The notes beneath the pieces are model-generated. The model did not search any database. It was not told where the DNA came from and saw only the letters and a program-made list of their open reading frames with translations. 64,000 bases of DNA, from positions 1,736,001 to 1,800,000 of the forward strand of contig NZ_OW969598.1 in NCBI RefSeq assembly GCF_943181435.1, written 5' to 3'. Positions 18,837 through 28,241 of the stretch are shown piece by piece; position 1 is the stretch's first letter, and every line of letters begins with the position of its first letter. The translations under genes were made by a program, and so were the position numbers. Origin of the DNA: Neisseria sp. Marseille-Q6792 (GTDB taxonomy: Bacteria > Pseudomonadota > Gammaproteobacteria > Burkholderiales > Neisseriaceae).

Positions 18837-19526
18837 TCAGCCCAAGGCGAAAAGTTCCCTGCCGTGGATTTTGAGCCACTGTTTCGCTTCGGGCGTGTAG
18901 GGGGCGAAGCGGCGGGTCAGCGCCCAGAATGCGTGGCTGTGGTCGGCGTGGGCGAGGTGGCAGAGTTCGTGTATGCAGACGTAGTCGGCAACGTATTCCG
19001 GTGCGCCGACCAGCCGCCAGTTGAGGCGTATGCCTGTGGTTTTGCGGCACACGCCCCAGAAGGTTTTGGCAGAGGTCAGCGAGGAGGAGGCGGGGAACAG
19101 TTGCGTGGCGCGGGCGTGGTGTTCGAGGCGGGGAAGCAGGTAGCTTTGGGCCTGCCGTTTCAGAAAGGTTGCTAACAGTGCCGCCTGTTTGTCGTGCGTG
19201 TCTTCGGGAACGCGGATTTCAGACGGCATCAGCAGGATTTGCGTGTCTTGATGGGTGGTAAGGGCAAGCCGCCTGCCGTGGAAGAGGATGGATTCGGGCA
19301 GCCGGTTTTCGGCAGTTTGCGGCGGCGTTTTGGCAAGGGTGCGGCGCAGGACGGCTTCGTTGTCGCGCAGCCAGCGGTTGAGGGTGGCGGCGGACAGGTG
19401 TGGTGGGACGCTGATGCTGACGGTATGTGTGTCGATAGGGCGGATAATCAGGTTTTTCTTGGCACGGCGCTTGATTTCTATGGTCAGTTCCATGCCGTCT
19501 GAAAGAGTGTGGATCAAGGAGGTCAT
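18837..19526 (-). CDS. YgjP-type zinc metallopeptidase domain protein (DUF45)
   Basis: A 229-residue protein with the zincin motif HELCHLAHADHSHAFW near residues 179-194 (HExxH-like HELCH plus a downstream His). The N-terminal part has an arginine/lysine-rich lead (IEIKRRAKKNLIIRP) and LPESILFHGRRLAL typical of the family. Its start ATG overlaps the stop of the acyltransferase gene by four bases, so it is the third gene of gmhB-nlaA-this gene. Residues 8-12 (LSDGM) and the IRVPED region are encoded across DUS copies. The function of the family is not known; protease activity is assumed from the motif. Confidence 0.8.
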   Translation of the reverse strand: MTSLIHTLSDGMELTIEIKRRAKKNLIIRPIDTHTVSISVPPHLSAATLNRWLRDNEAVLRRTLAKTPPQTAENRLPESILFHGRRLALTTHQDTQILLMPSEIRVPEDTHDKQAALLATFLKRQAQSYLLPRLEHHARATQLFPASSSLTSAKTFWGVCRKTTGIRLNWRLVGAPEYVADYVCIHELCHLAHADHSHAFWALTRRFAPYTPEAKQWLKIHGRELFALG

Positions 19527-20266
19527 ACGGTTTCAGACGGCATTTTGGCGGCAAATGGGCCTTTGCCGGAAATGAGCGGCTGCTGCGTTTCGATGAGGTG
19601 TTCGCATTTTGCCATCAATTCGGCTTCGCTGCCGCTTGCGTGCGGGATAGTCGGACAGATGACGACGGTGATTTCCCCCGGATATTTCAGAAAGGAATTT
19701 TTCGGCCAAAATTCGCCGCTGTTGAGGGCGACGGGGACGATGTCCATCTCAAACATTTTCGCCATGCGCGCGCCGCCGAGTTTGTATTTGCCGCGCTTTC
19801 CGGGCGCAAGGCGCGTGCCTTCGGGGAAAATGGTAATCCAATAGCCTTCGTTTTTGCGCGCCAACCCCTGTTTTATGAGCTGTTCGTTGGCTTCGCGGCG
19901 GTTGCTGCGGTCTATGCCTATGGTTTTGACCAGCTTCAAACCCCAGCCGAAAAAGGGGATTTTGAACAACTCGCGTTTGGCAACGTAAACCTGCGGCGGA
20001 AAAATGTCCTGAAGGGCAAGCGTTTCCCAGCCACTTTGGTGTTTGGCGCAGATGACGGCGGGGCGGTCCGGAATGTGTTCCGCGCCGATGATGCGGTATT
20101 TAAGCCCGACGATGTGTTTGAGCGACCAGTTGAGGATGCCGACCCAGACCCGCGCCATCTTGTGCGCCCCGTCTCGGAAAGGCGAGGCGAGCAGCATAAA
20201 GGGAAAGAGGAAAATCAGGCTGGAACAGAGTATCAGCCAGTAAATCAGGTTGCGGATGATGAGCAT
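19523..20266 (-). CDS. nlaA: 1-acyl-sn-glycerol-3-phosphate acyltransferase (NlaA-type)
   Basis: A 247-residue lysophosphatidic acid acyltransferase of the PlsC family. An N-terminal membrane helix (LIYWLILCSSLIFLFPFML) is followed by the catalytic H-x4-D-like block, here CAKHQSGWETL (His with Glu), and by the second block FPEGTRLAPGKRG. It makes phosphatidic acid. The order gmhB then nlaA is that described for meningococcus (gmhX-nlaA), which supports the name. The last residues (KMPSETV) are encoded by a DUS that has become the C-terminus. It overlaps the downstream metallopeptidase gene by four bases. Confidence 0.85.
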   Translation of the reverse strand: MLIIRNLIYWLILCSSLIFLFPFMLLASPFRDGAHKMARVWVGILNWSLKHIVGLKYRIIGAEHIPDRPAVICAKHQSGWETLALQDIFPPQVYVAKRELFKIPFFGWGLKLVKTIGIDRSNRREANEQLIKQGLARKNEGYWITIFPEGTRLAPGKRGKYKLGGARMAKMFEMDIVPVALNSGEFWPKNSFLKYPGEITVVICPTIPHASGSEAELMAKCEHLIETQQPLISGKGPFAAKMPSETV

Positions 20267-20294
20267 GGTTTTGCCTTGTCGGAATGCGGTATGT

Positions 20295-20858
20295 TCAGTC
20301 GGCTTGCGGTGCGGCGTTTTCCTGCATGATATATTGTGAGAAATCGAGCAGGGTATCGAAAACCTGTGTGTGTTCGGGCAATTCGTGTCCGTGTTGGGAG
20401 AGCGTTTTTTTGCCTTTTCCGGTCAGAACCAGCGCGGGTTTTCCGCCGACGGCATCGATTGCCTGCAAATCGCGCAGGCTGTCGCCGACCAGCCAAGTTT
20501 CCGAAGCTTGGGCGTTGAAGCGTTCGAGGATGTCTTCAATCATGCCCGGTTTGGGCTTGCGGCAGCCGCAGCCGTCGGCGCCGGTATGCGGGCAGAACCA
20601 GATGCCGTCGATTTCCCCGCCCGCCTGACGGATGAGGCGGTGCATTTTGGCATGCATTTCGGTGAGGTCTTGAACGGTAAAATATTTGCGGCCGATGCCG
20701 GATTGGTTGGTGGCGACGGCAACGGTGCAGCCTGCCTGCGTCAGGAATGCCACCGCATCCATGCTGCCTTCGATAGGTATCCACTCGTCAACGGATTTGA
20801 CGAAGTCGTCGCGGTCCTGGTTGATGACGCCGTCGCGGTCGAGAATGATGAGTTTCAT
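20295..20858 (-). CDS. gmhB: D-glycero-beta-D-manno-heptose 1,7-bisphosphate 7-phosphatase
   Basis: A 187-residue HAD phosphatase of LOS heptose synthesis. Motif I is ILDRDGVINQDRDDF, motif II VATNQSGIGR, and the zinc loop has C-x-H and C-x-C ligands in FCPHTGADGCGCRKPKPG; the final acidic motif is LVGDSLRDL. It supplies the heptose for the inner core of lipooligosaccharide. I use the ATG at 20858, six bases after AAGGA, rather than the GTG one codon earlier. First gene of a three-gene cluster with nlaA. Known in meningococcus as gmhX. Confidence 0.92.
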   Translation of the reverse strand: MKLIILDRDGVINQDRDDFVKSVDEWIPIEGSMDAVAFLTQAGCTVAVATNQSGIGRKYFTVQDLTEMHAKMHRLIRQAGGEIDGIWFCPHTGADGCGCRKPKPGMIEDILERFNAQASETWLVGDSLRDLQAIDAVGGKPALVLTGKGKKTLSQHGHELPEHTQVFDTLLDFSQYIMQENAAPQAD

Positions 20859-21000
20859 CACGGTTCCTTTGGGTTGGGCAGGTTTGGGGATGGCATTATA
20901 CTGAAATATCGGTGGAAATGCGCCTGTGCTGCATTATAATGCACGCTTTCGATAATAATTCGCAACGGCTCAGGTATGCCGTTTTGAGGAGTGGGGCGGG

Positions 21001-22653
21001 ATGGTTGCCTATGCTTTCCTATTTTTGTTTGTAACGGCGGCGTTGGTGCTGATTATCAGGTCGCACTACCGCTGGACGTATTTTTTCGCGTCCGCGCTGT
21101 TTGTCTTTTTGGCGGGCGGTATGCTGATGTTGACGGCTCAGTGGCAGCGCGCCTTGAATTTCGCTTCGGTCTGGTTTGTGGTGCTGATACTGTTCCACAG
21201 GCTGAAAATCCATTATTACAAACAGCCGCTGTTGATTTCCGACTTTTTGCTGATTGCCGACTGGCGGAATTGGGAAACGCTGTTCCATTATAAGGAAGCG
21301 GTTATCGGTATGGCGGGGCTGCTGGCTTTGGCGGCATATGCGGTTTTCGGCTGGAGCGGTGCGGATACTTTGGGTGTGCCGTGGCGGTGTGCAGGCGCGG
21401 CGTTGTTTGCGGCGGCGTTCGTGTCGATGCGGCATTTTTCCAAACATCCGGGTGCGGTAAAGACGTGGCTGGACTCGCTGCCGGACGACGGGCGCGACGT
21501 GTTTTTGAACCTGCCGATGTCCTGTCGGGCGGTGTTTTTCCAAGTACCCGTGTTTGAGGGCGACGGGGAAGCGTTTGCCAAACAGATGCCGTCTGAAACC
21601 CAGCCGTGCGGCATGTCGGATGAAAAGCCCGATATTGTTGTTACCCTGATGGAATCGACGCTCGATCCGCACTGTTTCGACTTTGCCGCCGCCAAGATTC
21701 CCGATTTGAAAATGTTCGGACGGCAGGAAGATACCGTATTTTCCTCACCTTTGCGCGTGCATACTTTCGGCGGCGCAACGTGGAAGTCCGAATTTGCGTT
21801 TTTGGCGGGTGTTCCGTCCACGGATTTCGGCGCGTTGGCAAGCGGCGTGTTTTACTCGGTCGTACCGCATTTGCAGACCGGTTTTGTCCGCAACCTGCGC
21901 GAACACGGTTATTTTTGCGTGGCACTCTCGCCGTTTACCAAGGGCAACTACAATGCCAAGGCCGCATATGACCATTTCGGCTTTAATCTGATGTTACAGC
22001 CGCAAGATTTGGGCTATCCCGCGCCGATGGGCAAAAACCTGTGGCACATTTCCAGTGAGGAAATGATGCAGTATGCGCGGATGATTCTCGAAAAACGCCA
22101 TCCCGATTTGGAAAATGTGCGGCAGCCGATGTTCGTATATGTGCTGACCATGAAGGAGCACGGGCCGTATCGGACGGATACCGACAATGTGTTTGATTTG
22201 GATGCGCCTGATTTGAATGCGAAAACCGTATCCGCACTTAATGACTACATCGGGCGCATTGCCGATTTGGACAAAGCGGTGGAAAGTTTCGACCGTTATC
22301 TGCACGAACGCGGCAAACCCTTTGTTTTCGGTTATTTCGGCGATCATCAGGTACCGTTTGAGGGCGTGTCCGTCAGGAAGAAATGGGATTACGCTCAGCC
22401 GGATTATGTAACGCAGTTTGCCGTCAGGAGTAATATTGCCGGCGGATTCGTGCAGCGGCAGGATTTCCTCGACCTTGCCTTTGCAGGCGGCGTACTGATG
22501 GAGGCGGCGGGTTTGGAAGCCAAAGACGGCTTCATGCGTGCGAATATGGCGATGCGCGGTTTGTGCGGCGGAGGGTTGGAAGACTGCCCGAACCGGAAAC
22601 TGGTCGGAGACTATCGGAACTATCTGTACGACGTTTTGAAAATTGCCCGTTAG
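21001..22653 (+). CDS. Sulfatase/LTA-synthase-like membrane protein
   Basis: A 550-residue protein: four to five N-terminal membrane helices up to about residue 150 (YAFLFLFVTAALVLIIRS, FFASALFVFLAGGMLML and others), then an alkaline-phosphatase-superfamily domain. The metal/nucleophile region reads DIVVTLMESTLDP near 217 (nucleophile Ser or Thr), and FGYFGDHQVPF near 438 gives the Asp-His pair. The family transfers phosphoglycerol or phosphoethanolamine to glycans or lipids. It is not one of the well-known neisserial PEA transferases as far as I can tell. An internal DUS encodes QMPSETQ. Monocistronic, with GGAG before the ATG. Confidence 0.7.
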   Translation: MVAYAFLFLFVTAALVLIIRSHYRWTYFFASALFVFLAGGMLMLTAQWQRALNFASVWFVVLILFHRLKIHYYKQPLLISDFLLIADWRNWETLFHYKEAVIGMAGLLALAAYAVFGWSGADTLGVPWRCAGAALFAAAFVSMRHFSKHPGAVKTWLDSLPDDGRDVFLNLPMSCRAVFFQVPVFEGDGEAFAKQMPSETQPCGMSDEKPDIVVTLMESTLDPHCFDFAAAKIPDLKMFGRQEDTVFSSPLRVHTFGGATWKSEFAFLAGVPSTDFGALASGVFYSVVPHLQTGFVRNLREHGYFCVALSPFTKGNYNAKAAYDHFGFNLMLQPQDLGYPAPMGKNLWHISSEEMMQYARMILEKRHPDLENVRQPMFVYVLTMKEHGPYRTDTDNVFDLDAPDLNAKTVSALNDYIGRIADLDKAVESFDRYLHERGKPFVFGYFGDHQVPFEGVSVRKKWDYAQPDYVTQFAVRSNIAGGFVQRQDFLDLAFAGGVLMEAAGLEAKDGFMRANMAMRGLCGGGLEDCPNRKLVGDYRNYLYDVLKIAR

Positions 22654-22685
22654 CTTTTTGCCGCATGGCTGCAACGGTTGCGAAA

Positions 22686-22720
22686 ATGCCGTCTGAAAAC
22701 TCGTTCAGACGGCATTTTGC
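22686..22720. terminator. Bidirectional inverted DUS terminator
   Basis: ATGCCGTCTGAA at 22686-22697 and TTCAGACGGCAT at 22704-22715 plus T run, between convergent genes. Confidence 0.85.
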
Positions 22721-22722
22721 CT

Positions 22723-23964
22723 TTATCCTTTAAATACGGGGACGAGTTCCATTTGGCTCAATACCTGTGCGGCGATGTTGACGATGCCGAAAAGGAAGAC
22801 CCAAACCATCAGCCACAAGCCGCCGTAAACTTTATAGGTTTTGCCTGCGCCGAATTTTTTGCGCGAACGGTAGAGCAGCATGGCGGGGATGATGCCTGTC
22901 CAGATGGTTGCCGCCAGGCCGACGTAGCCGATGGCGGTAACGAAGCCGGTGGGGAAGAGCAGGCAGGAAATCAGGGGCGGCAGGAAGGTCAGCGCGGCGG
23001 TCTTGGTGCGGCCGGACACGCTGTCGTTCCATTTGAAGATGTCGGCGATGTAGTCGAACAGACCTAAGGTTACGCCTAAAAACGAGGTGGCGATCGCCAT
23101 ATAGGAAAACAGGGACAATATTTTATCCATATTGCCGGTTTGGGCGAATTTGGACAGGGTTTCAATCAGGACGGAGACTTGCCCTTCGGCGGCGATGACG
23201 GGGGCGAACTCGTTGCGCGGCAGGTTGCCTTGGATGGCGATTTGCCAGAGGACGTAAATCACCAGCGCAATCAGTGTGCCCGTCCAGATGGATTTCGCCA
23301 CTTTGGGCGCGTCGCCTTTAAAGTATTTGAGCAGGCTGGAAACGTTGCCGTGGAAGCCGAAGGAAGCGAGGCAGACGGGCAGGGCGGTGGCGGCGTAAAT
23401 CCAGTAGTTTGTGCCGGCCGGTGCTTGGGTGTCGAAGAGGACGGGCATTTTGGCATCGGCAATCAGGCCGCCGGTTGCCCAAATAAAGGTTAATACCATG
23501 CCGCCGATGAGGACGCTGGTGAAGCGGTCGACCAAGCGTGCGGATGCCCAAACGCAAAAGGCGAGAATGCCGAAGAAGACGAGTTGGCCGACGGTGAGCG
23601 AAATTTCTCCGCCTGCCGCGCTGCCGATGCCTTTAGCGGTCAGGTCGCCGCCGACGAAGATATAAGCGTAAGTAAGCAGGTATAAAACGAAGGCGACGGC
23701 GATGCCGTTGATGATGTTCCAGCTCCGTCCGAGCAGGTCTTTGACCATGGTGTCGAAACTTGCGCCGTGGGGATAGTGGGTGTTGACTTCCAAAATCATC
23801 AGGCCGCTGGAAAGCATGGAAAACCAGGTGTACAGCAACACGGCCAGCGAGCCGGTAAACCATACGCCGGATGTGGCGGTCGGGTTGGCAAGCATGCCTG
23901 CGCCGATAACCGTACCGGCGATAATCATCGCGCCGCCGAACAGGGAAGGGGTTTTGGTTGACAT
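22723..23964 (-). CDS. Aromatic amino acid transporter (HAAAP family)
   Basis: A 413-residue permease with about eleven membrane helices. It starts with the family signature GGAMIIAGTVIGAGMLANP, in the first broken helix, and has LASFGFHGNVSSLLKYF and AIATSFLGVTLGLFDYIAD as further conserved blocks. This family (Mtr, TnaB, TyrP) imports tryptophan or tyrosine with protons; Neisseria usually annotates it as a tryptophan transporter. Substrate cannot be decided from the sequence. It is divergent from ubiG with an inverted DUS pair (24039-24068) between. Confidence 0.87.
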   Translation of the reverse strand: MSTKTPSLFGGAMIIAGTVIGAGMLANPTATSGVWFTGSLAVLLYTWFSMLSSGLMILEVNTHYPHGASFDTMVKDLLGRSWNIINGIAVAFVLYLLTYAYIFVGGDLTAKGIGSAAGGEISLTVGQLVFFGILAFCVWASARLVDRFTSVLIGGMVLTFIWATGGLIADAKMPVLFDTQAPAGTNYWIYAATALPVCLASFGFHGNVSSLLKYFKGDAPKVAKSIWTGTLIALVIYVLWQIAIQGNLPRNEFAPVIAAEGQVSVLIETLSKFAQTGNMDKILSLFSYMAIATSFLGVTLGLFDYIADIFKWNDSVSGRTKTAALTFLPPLISCLLFPTGFVTAIGYVGLAATIWTGIIPAMLLYRSRKKFGAGKTYKVYGGLWLMVWVFLFGIVNIAAQVLSQMELVPVFKG

Positions 23965-24038
23965 ATTTTATCTTTCTGACGAAAAGCGTGGCCGCCATTA
24001 TGCCGTAAAGTGCGGGGGGCTGTAAGGTGTTTGCGGTC

Positions 24039-24068
24039 ATGCCGTCTGAAAGTCTGTTCAGACGGCAT
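24039..24068. repeat. Inverted DUS pair in a divergent promoter region
   Basis: ATGCCGTCTGAA at 24039-24050 and TTCAGACGGCAT at 24057-24068, just upstream of ubiG. TATAAT at 24081-24086 may be the ubiG -10 box, though no -35 is evident. A terminator role is unlikely here, since both flanking genes are transcribed away. Confidence 0.6.
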
Positions 24069-24143
24069 GACGTTCCATAGTATAATCTTTTTCCTTTTGG
24101 GCAACGGTGGACGCCGCCGTGTTTTTGAATGATGGGAGGCAGG

Positions 24144-24860
24144 ATGTCTGACAGAAAATATAATGTGGACGCAGAGGAAATTGCCAAATTCAGCCGGATT
24201 GCCGACAAATGGTGGGACAAGTCGGGCGAATTCAAGCCCTTGCACGACATCAATCCGCTTCGGCTCGATTATATCGACGGACACGCGGATTTGTGCGGCA
24301 AACGGGTTTTGGATGTAGGCTGCGGCGGCGGCATCCTGGCAGAAAGCATGGCGCGGCGTGGCGCGGCGTTTGTCAAAGGCATCGACATGGCGGAGCAGTC
24401 GTTGGAAACCGCCCGCCTGCACGCGGCTTTGAACAATGTCGCCGATATCGAATACGAATGTATTCGCGTGGAAGACCTTGCCGAGGCGGAACCGCACTCG
24501 TTCGATGTGGTAACGTGCATGGAAATGATGGAACACGTCCCCGATCCCGCCGCCATCGTGCGTGCTTGTGCCAAGCTGGTCAAACCGGACGGCATGGTGT
24601 TTTTTTCCACCATCAATAAAAACCCGAAATCGTACCTGCATCTGATTGTGGCGGCGGAATATCTGTTGAAGTTTGTCCCCAAAGGCACGCACGACTGGAA
24701 AAAATTCATCGCGCCTGCCGATTTGGCGAGGATGTGCCGTCAGGCGGGCTTGGATGTGGTGGATACGAAGGGTATGACTTACCATGTGTTGTCGCAAACT
24801 TATGCCCTGTGCGATTCGACCGATGTGAATTATATGTTTGCCTGCCGTCCGGCGTTCTGA
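24144..24860 (+). CDS. ubiG: Ubiquinone biosynthesis O-methyltransferase
   Basis: A 238-residue class I SAM methyltransferase with the glycine-rich motif [14 protein letters not shown] and acidic post-motif [13 protein letters not shown], plus the UbiG-typical N-terminus [17 protein letters not shown] and the block [13 protein letters not shown]. It performs both O-methylations in ubiquinone synthesis, feeding the respiratory chain that petABC also serves. Start at 24144 follows GGGAGG. It is 36 bp upstream of thrB. Confidence 0.95.
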   Translation: MSDRKYNVDAEEIAKFSRIADKWWDKSGEFKPLHDINPLRLDYIDGHADLCGKRVLDVGCGGGILAESMARRGAAFVKGIDMAEQSLETARLHAALNNVADIEYECIRVEDLAEAEPHSFDVVTCMEMMEHVPDPAAIVRACAKLVKPDGMVFFSTINKNPKSYLHLIVAAEYLLKFVPKGTHDWKKFIAPADLARMCRQAGLDVVDTKGMTYHVLSQTYALCDSTDVNYMFACRPAF

Positions 24861-24896
24861 CGGCGGGTTTGCCCGTTTTTGAGCAAGTGAGTTGAT

Positions 24897-25814
24897 ATGT
24901 CTGTCTATACCAGTGTTTCCGATGATGAAATGCGCGGCTTCCTGAGCGGTTACGATTTGGGGGAATTTGTTTCCCTGCAGGGTATCGCGCAGGGGATTAC
25001 CAACAGCAATTATTTTCTGACGACGACTTCGGGACGTTATGTGCTGACCGTGTTTGAAGTGTTGAAACAGGAAGAGCTGCCGTTTTTTCTGGAGCTTAAC
25101 CGGCATTTGAGTATGAAGGGCGTGGCGGTTGCCGCGCCGGTTGCGCGCAAAGACGGCCGGCTTGATTCCGTTTTGGCGGGCAAGCCCGCATGCCTGGTTG
25201 CCTGCCTGAAAGGTTCGGATACCGCGCTGCCGACGGCGGAGCAGTGTTTCCATACCGGTGCGATGCTGGCCAAAATGCACCTTGCCGCCGCCGATTTCCC
25301 TTTGGAAATGGAAAACCCGCGTTACGATGCGTGGTGGACGGAGGCGTGCGCCCGGCTGCTGCCCGTCCTGTCGCAAGACGATGCCGCGCTGCTGTGTTCC
25401 GAAATCGATGCGCTGAAGGACAATCTCGGCAATCATCTGCCTTCGGGCATCATCCATGCCGACCTGTTTAAAGACAATGTGTTGCTTGACGGCGGTCAGG
25501 TATCGGGCTTCATCGATTTCTATTATGCCTGCCGGGGCAATTTTATGTATGACTTGGCGATTGCGGTCAACGATTGGGCAAGGACGGCGGACAATAAGTT
25601 GGATGAGGTGTTGAAAAAGGCGTTTATCGGCGGTTATGAGGGCGTGCGCCCCTTGAGTGCCGAAGAAAAGGCGTATTTCCCGACCGCCCAACGTGCCGGC
25701 TGCATCCGTTTTTGGGTGTCGCGCCTGTTGGATTTTCATTTTCCGCAGGAGGGCGAGATGACGTTTATCAAAGACCCGAACGCGTTCCGCAACCTGCTGT
25801 TGAGTTTGGGTTGA
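24897..25814 (+). CDS. thrB: Homoserine kinase (ThrB, aminoglycoside-phosphotransferase fold)
   Basis: A 305-residue kinase of threonine synthesis, phosphorylating homoserine. The fold is that of choline/aminoglycoside kinases, with [20 protein letters not shown] (nucleotide loop), the catalytic [16 protein letters not shown] (about 182-197) and the metal-binding [12 protein letters not shown]. This differs from GHMP-type ThrB of enteric bacteria and matches the form found in Neisseria and Pseudomonas. Followed by a DUS terminator. Confidence 0.92.
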   Translation: MSVYTSVSDDEMRGFLSGYDLGEFVSLQGIAQGITNSNYFLTTTSGRYVLTVFEVLKQEELPFFLELNRHLSMKGVAVAAPVARKDGRLDSVLAGKPACLVACLKGSDTALPTAEQCFHTGAMLAKMHLAAADFPLEMENPRYDAWWTEACARLLPVLSQDDAALLCSEIDALKDNLGNHLPSGIIHADLFKDNVLLDGGQVSGFIDFYYACRGNFMYDLAIAVNDWARTADNKLDEVLKKAFIGGYEGVRPLSAEEKAYFPTAQRAGCIRFWVSRLLDFHFPQEGEMTFIKDPNAFRNLLLSLG

Positions 25815-25839
25815 TACCGTCTGCCGGGTAGGAATCCGA

Positions 25840-25873
25840 TGCCGTCTGAAAGGGTTTCAGACGGCATTTTGTT
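25840..25873. terminator. Inverted DUS terminator after thrB
   Basis: ATGCCGTCTGAA at 25840-25851 and TTCAGACGGCAT at 25857-25868, then TTTT. Confidence 0.88.
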
Positions 25874-26071
25874 TCGGGTTTGGATGTGTTTTCCGGATGT
25901 TTTCCGGTTCGGCATACCGGTTTCGGCTGCTTTGTTACGCACCCGCGCCGGTGTTTGCCTCTGAATTCCGGCGGTTGATAGAGGTTTGACTGCGGACGGA
26001 TAAAATTGTGCAGTCATTTTTGATTGGCTTTGGGTACAATCCAGCCATTATGTTTTGAAATAGGAAAACGG

Positions 26072-27613
26072 ATGGATATGCGGCGTTGGGCGGTTGTCGG
26101 ATTGGTTACGCTGCCGCCCCTGTTTTTTTTGACCGCGATGGTGCTTTCGCCTTTGTGGGCGATGGCGGCGTATGACGGTTTTGCATGGGGCGCGGTGCTG
26201 TCGGATGCTTATATGCTCGAACGTCTGGCATGGACGGTATTTCAGGCGGCGGCAACCTGTATTTTGGTGCTTCCCTTGGGCGTACCTGTCGCGTGGGTGC
26301 TGGCGCGGCTGGTGTTCCCGGGGCGGACTTTCGTGCTGCGCCTGCTGATGCTGCCTTTCGTGATGCCCACGTTGGTGGCGGGCGTGGGCGTGCTGGCTCT
26401 GTTCGGGGCGGACGGCCTGTTGTGGCGCGGCTGGCAGGATACGCCGTATCTGTTGTTGTACGGCAATGTGTTTTTTAACCTTCCTGTGTTGGTCAGGGCG
26501 GCATATCAGGGGTTTGTTCAAGTGCCTGCGGCACGGCTTCAGACGGCACGGACATTGGGCGCGGGGGCGTGGCGGCGGTTTTGGGACATTGAAATGCCCG
26601 TTTTGCGCCCGTGGCTTGCCGGCGGCGTGTGCCTTGTCTTTTTGTATTGTTTTTCCGGGTTCGGGCTGGCATTGCTGCTGGGCGGCAGCCGTTATGCCAC
26701 GGTCGAAGTGGAAATTTACCAGTTGGTCATGTTCGAACTCGATATGGCGGTTGCTTCGGTGCTGGTGTGGCTGGTGTTGGGGGTAACGGCGGCGGCGGGA
26801 TTGCTGTATGCGTGGTTCGGCAGACGCGCGTGTTCGGATAAGGCAGTTTCTCCTGTGATGCCGTCTGAACCGCAGTCGGTCGGGGAATATGTGCTGCTGG
26901 CGTTTGCGGCGGCGGTGTTGGGTATATGCTGCCTGTTCCCGCTGGCGGCGGTCGTGGTAAAGGCCTGTTCTGCGGGAGAATCTTGGCAGGTGTTGGCGGA
27001 ACGCGAAACTTGGCAGGCGGTGTGGAATACTTTGCGCTTCTCGGCGGCGGCGGTGTTTGCGGCGGCGGTATTGGGTGTCATGTATGCGGCGGCGGCGCGG
27101 CGGTCGGCGTGGATGCGCGGGCTGATGTTTTTGCCGTTTATGGTGTCGCCGGTTTGTGTTTCGGCGGGTGTGCTGCTGCTTTATCCGGGGTGGACGGCTT
27201 CGTTGCCGTTGCTGCTGGCGATGTATGCGCTGCTGGCTTATCCGTTTGTGGCAAAAGATGTTTTATCGGCCTGGGATGCACTGCCGCCGGATTACGGCAG
27301 GGCGGCGGCAGGTTTGGGCGCAAACGGCTTTCAGACGGCATACCGTATTACGCTCCCCCTCTTGAAACCGGCGTTGCGGCGCGGCCTGACTTTGGCGGCG
27401 GCAACCTGCGTGGGCGAATTTGCGGCGACATTGTTCCTGTCGCGTCCGGAATGGCAGACATTGACGACTTTGATTTATGCCTATTTGGGGCGTGCGGGTG
27501 AGGACAATTATGCGCGGGCAATGGTGTTGACATTGCTGTTGTCGGCATTTGCGGTGGGCATTTTCCTGCTGTTGGACAACGGCGAAGGCGGAAAACGGAC
27601 GGAAACGTTATAA
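26072..27613 (+). CDS. ABC transporter permease, ThiP/FbpB-like (fused two-domain)
   Basis: A 513-residue permease with about twelve membrane helices in two halves, each with an EAA-type loop: RTLGAGAWRRFWDIEMPVLRP near residue 168 and AAGLGANGFQTAYRITLPLL near 415. The segment FGLALLLGGSRYATVEVEIYQ strongly resembles ThiP thiamine permeases. No binding protein or ATPase is adjacent; the ATPase at 13368-14306 is a candidate partner. I start at the ATG at 26072, which follows AGGA, although the frame is open earlier. DUS copies encode MPSEP, FQTAY and LQTAR. Substrate (thiamine versus iron) is not settled. Confidence 0.75.
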   Translation: MDMRRWAVVGLVTLPPLFFLTAMVLSPLWAMAAYDGFAWGAVLSDAYMLERLAWTVFQAAATCILVLPLGVPVAWVLARLVFPGRTFVLRLLMLPFVMPTLVAGVGVLALFGADGLLWRGWQDTPYLLLYGNVFFNLPVLVRAAYQGFVQVPAARLQTARTLGAGAWRRFWDIEMPVLRPWLAGGVCLVFLYCFSGFGLALLLGGSRYATVEVEIYQLVMFELDMAVASVLVWLVLGVTAAAGLLYAWFGRRACSDKAVSPVMPSEPQSVGEYVLLAFAAAVLGICCLFPLAAVVVKACSAGESWQVLAERETWQAVWNTLRFSAAAVFAAAVLGVMYAAAARRSAWMRGLMFLPFMVSPVCVSAGVLLLYPGWTASLPLLLAMYALLAYPFVAKDVLSAWDALPPDYGRAAAGLGANGFQTAYRITLPLLKPALRRGLTLAAATCVGEFAATLFLSRPEWQTLTTLIYAYLGRAGEDNYARAMVLTLLLSAFAVGIFLLLDNGEGGKRTETL

Positions 27614-27641
27614 TGTGAACCCTTTTTCAGAGGACGGCAAA

Positions 27642-28241
27642 ATGAGCGAGTTGAGCGAAATCCTTTCCTATAATCAGAAGTTTGTCGAGTCGGGCGAATA
27701 TGAGAAATATTTTACCGACAAATACCCGGGCAGGGAGTTGGCGATTTTATCCTGCATGGATGCGCGGATTATCGAGCTGCTGCCCAATGCTTTGGGGTTG
27801 AGGAACGGCGATGCCAAACTGATTAAAAATGCAGGTGCGCTGGTTGCGCATCCGTGGGGTTCGGTCATGAGGAGCCTGCTGGTTGCTGTGTTTGAACTGA
27901 AAGTCAAAGAAATCATGGTCATCTCCCATCACGATTGCGGTATGCAGGGATTGAATGCGGCCGGCTTTCTCAGTAAGGTGCATGAAAGCAATATTCCCGA
28001 CGACCGTATCGAAACCTTGCGTTATGCAGGTGTCGACCTCGACGGCTGGCTGACCGGTTTCGACAACGTCGAAGACAGCGTGCGCCATACGGTCGAACTC
28101 ATCCGCCGCCATCCGTTGATGCCGCGCCATATTGCCGTTCACGGATTGGTCATCCATCCCGTTACCGGCAAACTGACCCTGATTGTGGACGGCAGTGTTT
28201 CAGACGGCATGGACTTATCGGAAGGAATGGAAACATCATGA
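27642..28241 (+). CDS. Beta-type carbonic anhydrase
   Basis: A 199-residue beta-class carbonic anhydrase homologue. The zinc ligands and catalytic dyad appear in ILSCMDARI (Cys, Asp/Arg) near residue 37 and in VISHHDCGMQG (His and Cys) near 88-95. It interconverts CO2 and bicarbonate; bicarbonate feeds carbamoyl-phosphate and acetyl-CoA carboxylation, both also encoded here. The C-terminal tail VSDGMDLSEG comes from a DUS. Its stop overlaps nadD by four bases. Confidence 0.87.
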   Translation: MSELSEILSYNQKFVESGEYEKYFTDKYPGRELAILSCMDARIIELLPNALGLRNGDAKLIKNAGALVAHPWGSVMRSLLVAVFELKVKEIMVISHHDCGMQGLNAAGFLSKVHESNIPDDRIETLRYAGVDLDGWLTGFDNVEDSVRHTVELIRRHPLMPRHIAVHGLVIHPVTGKLTLIVDGSVSDGMDLSEGMETS

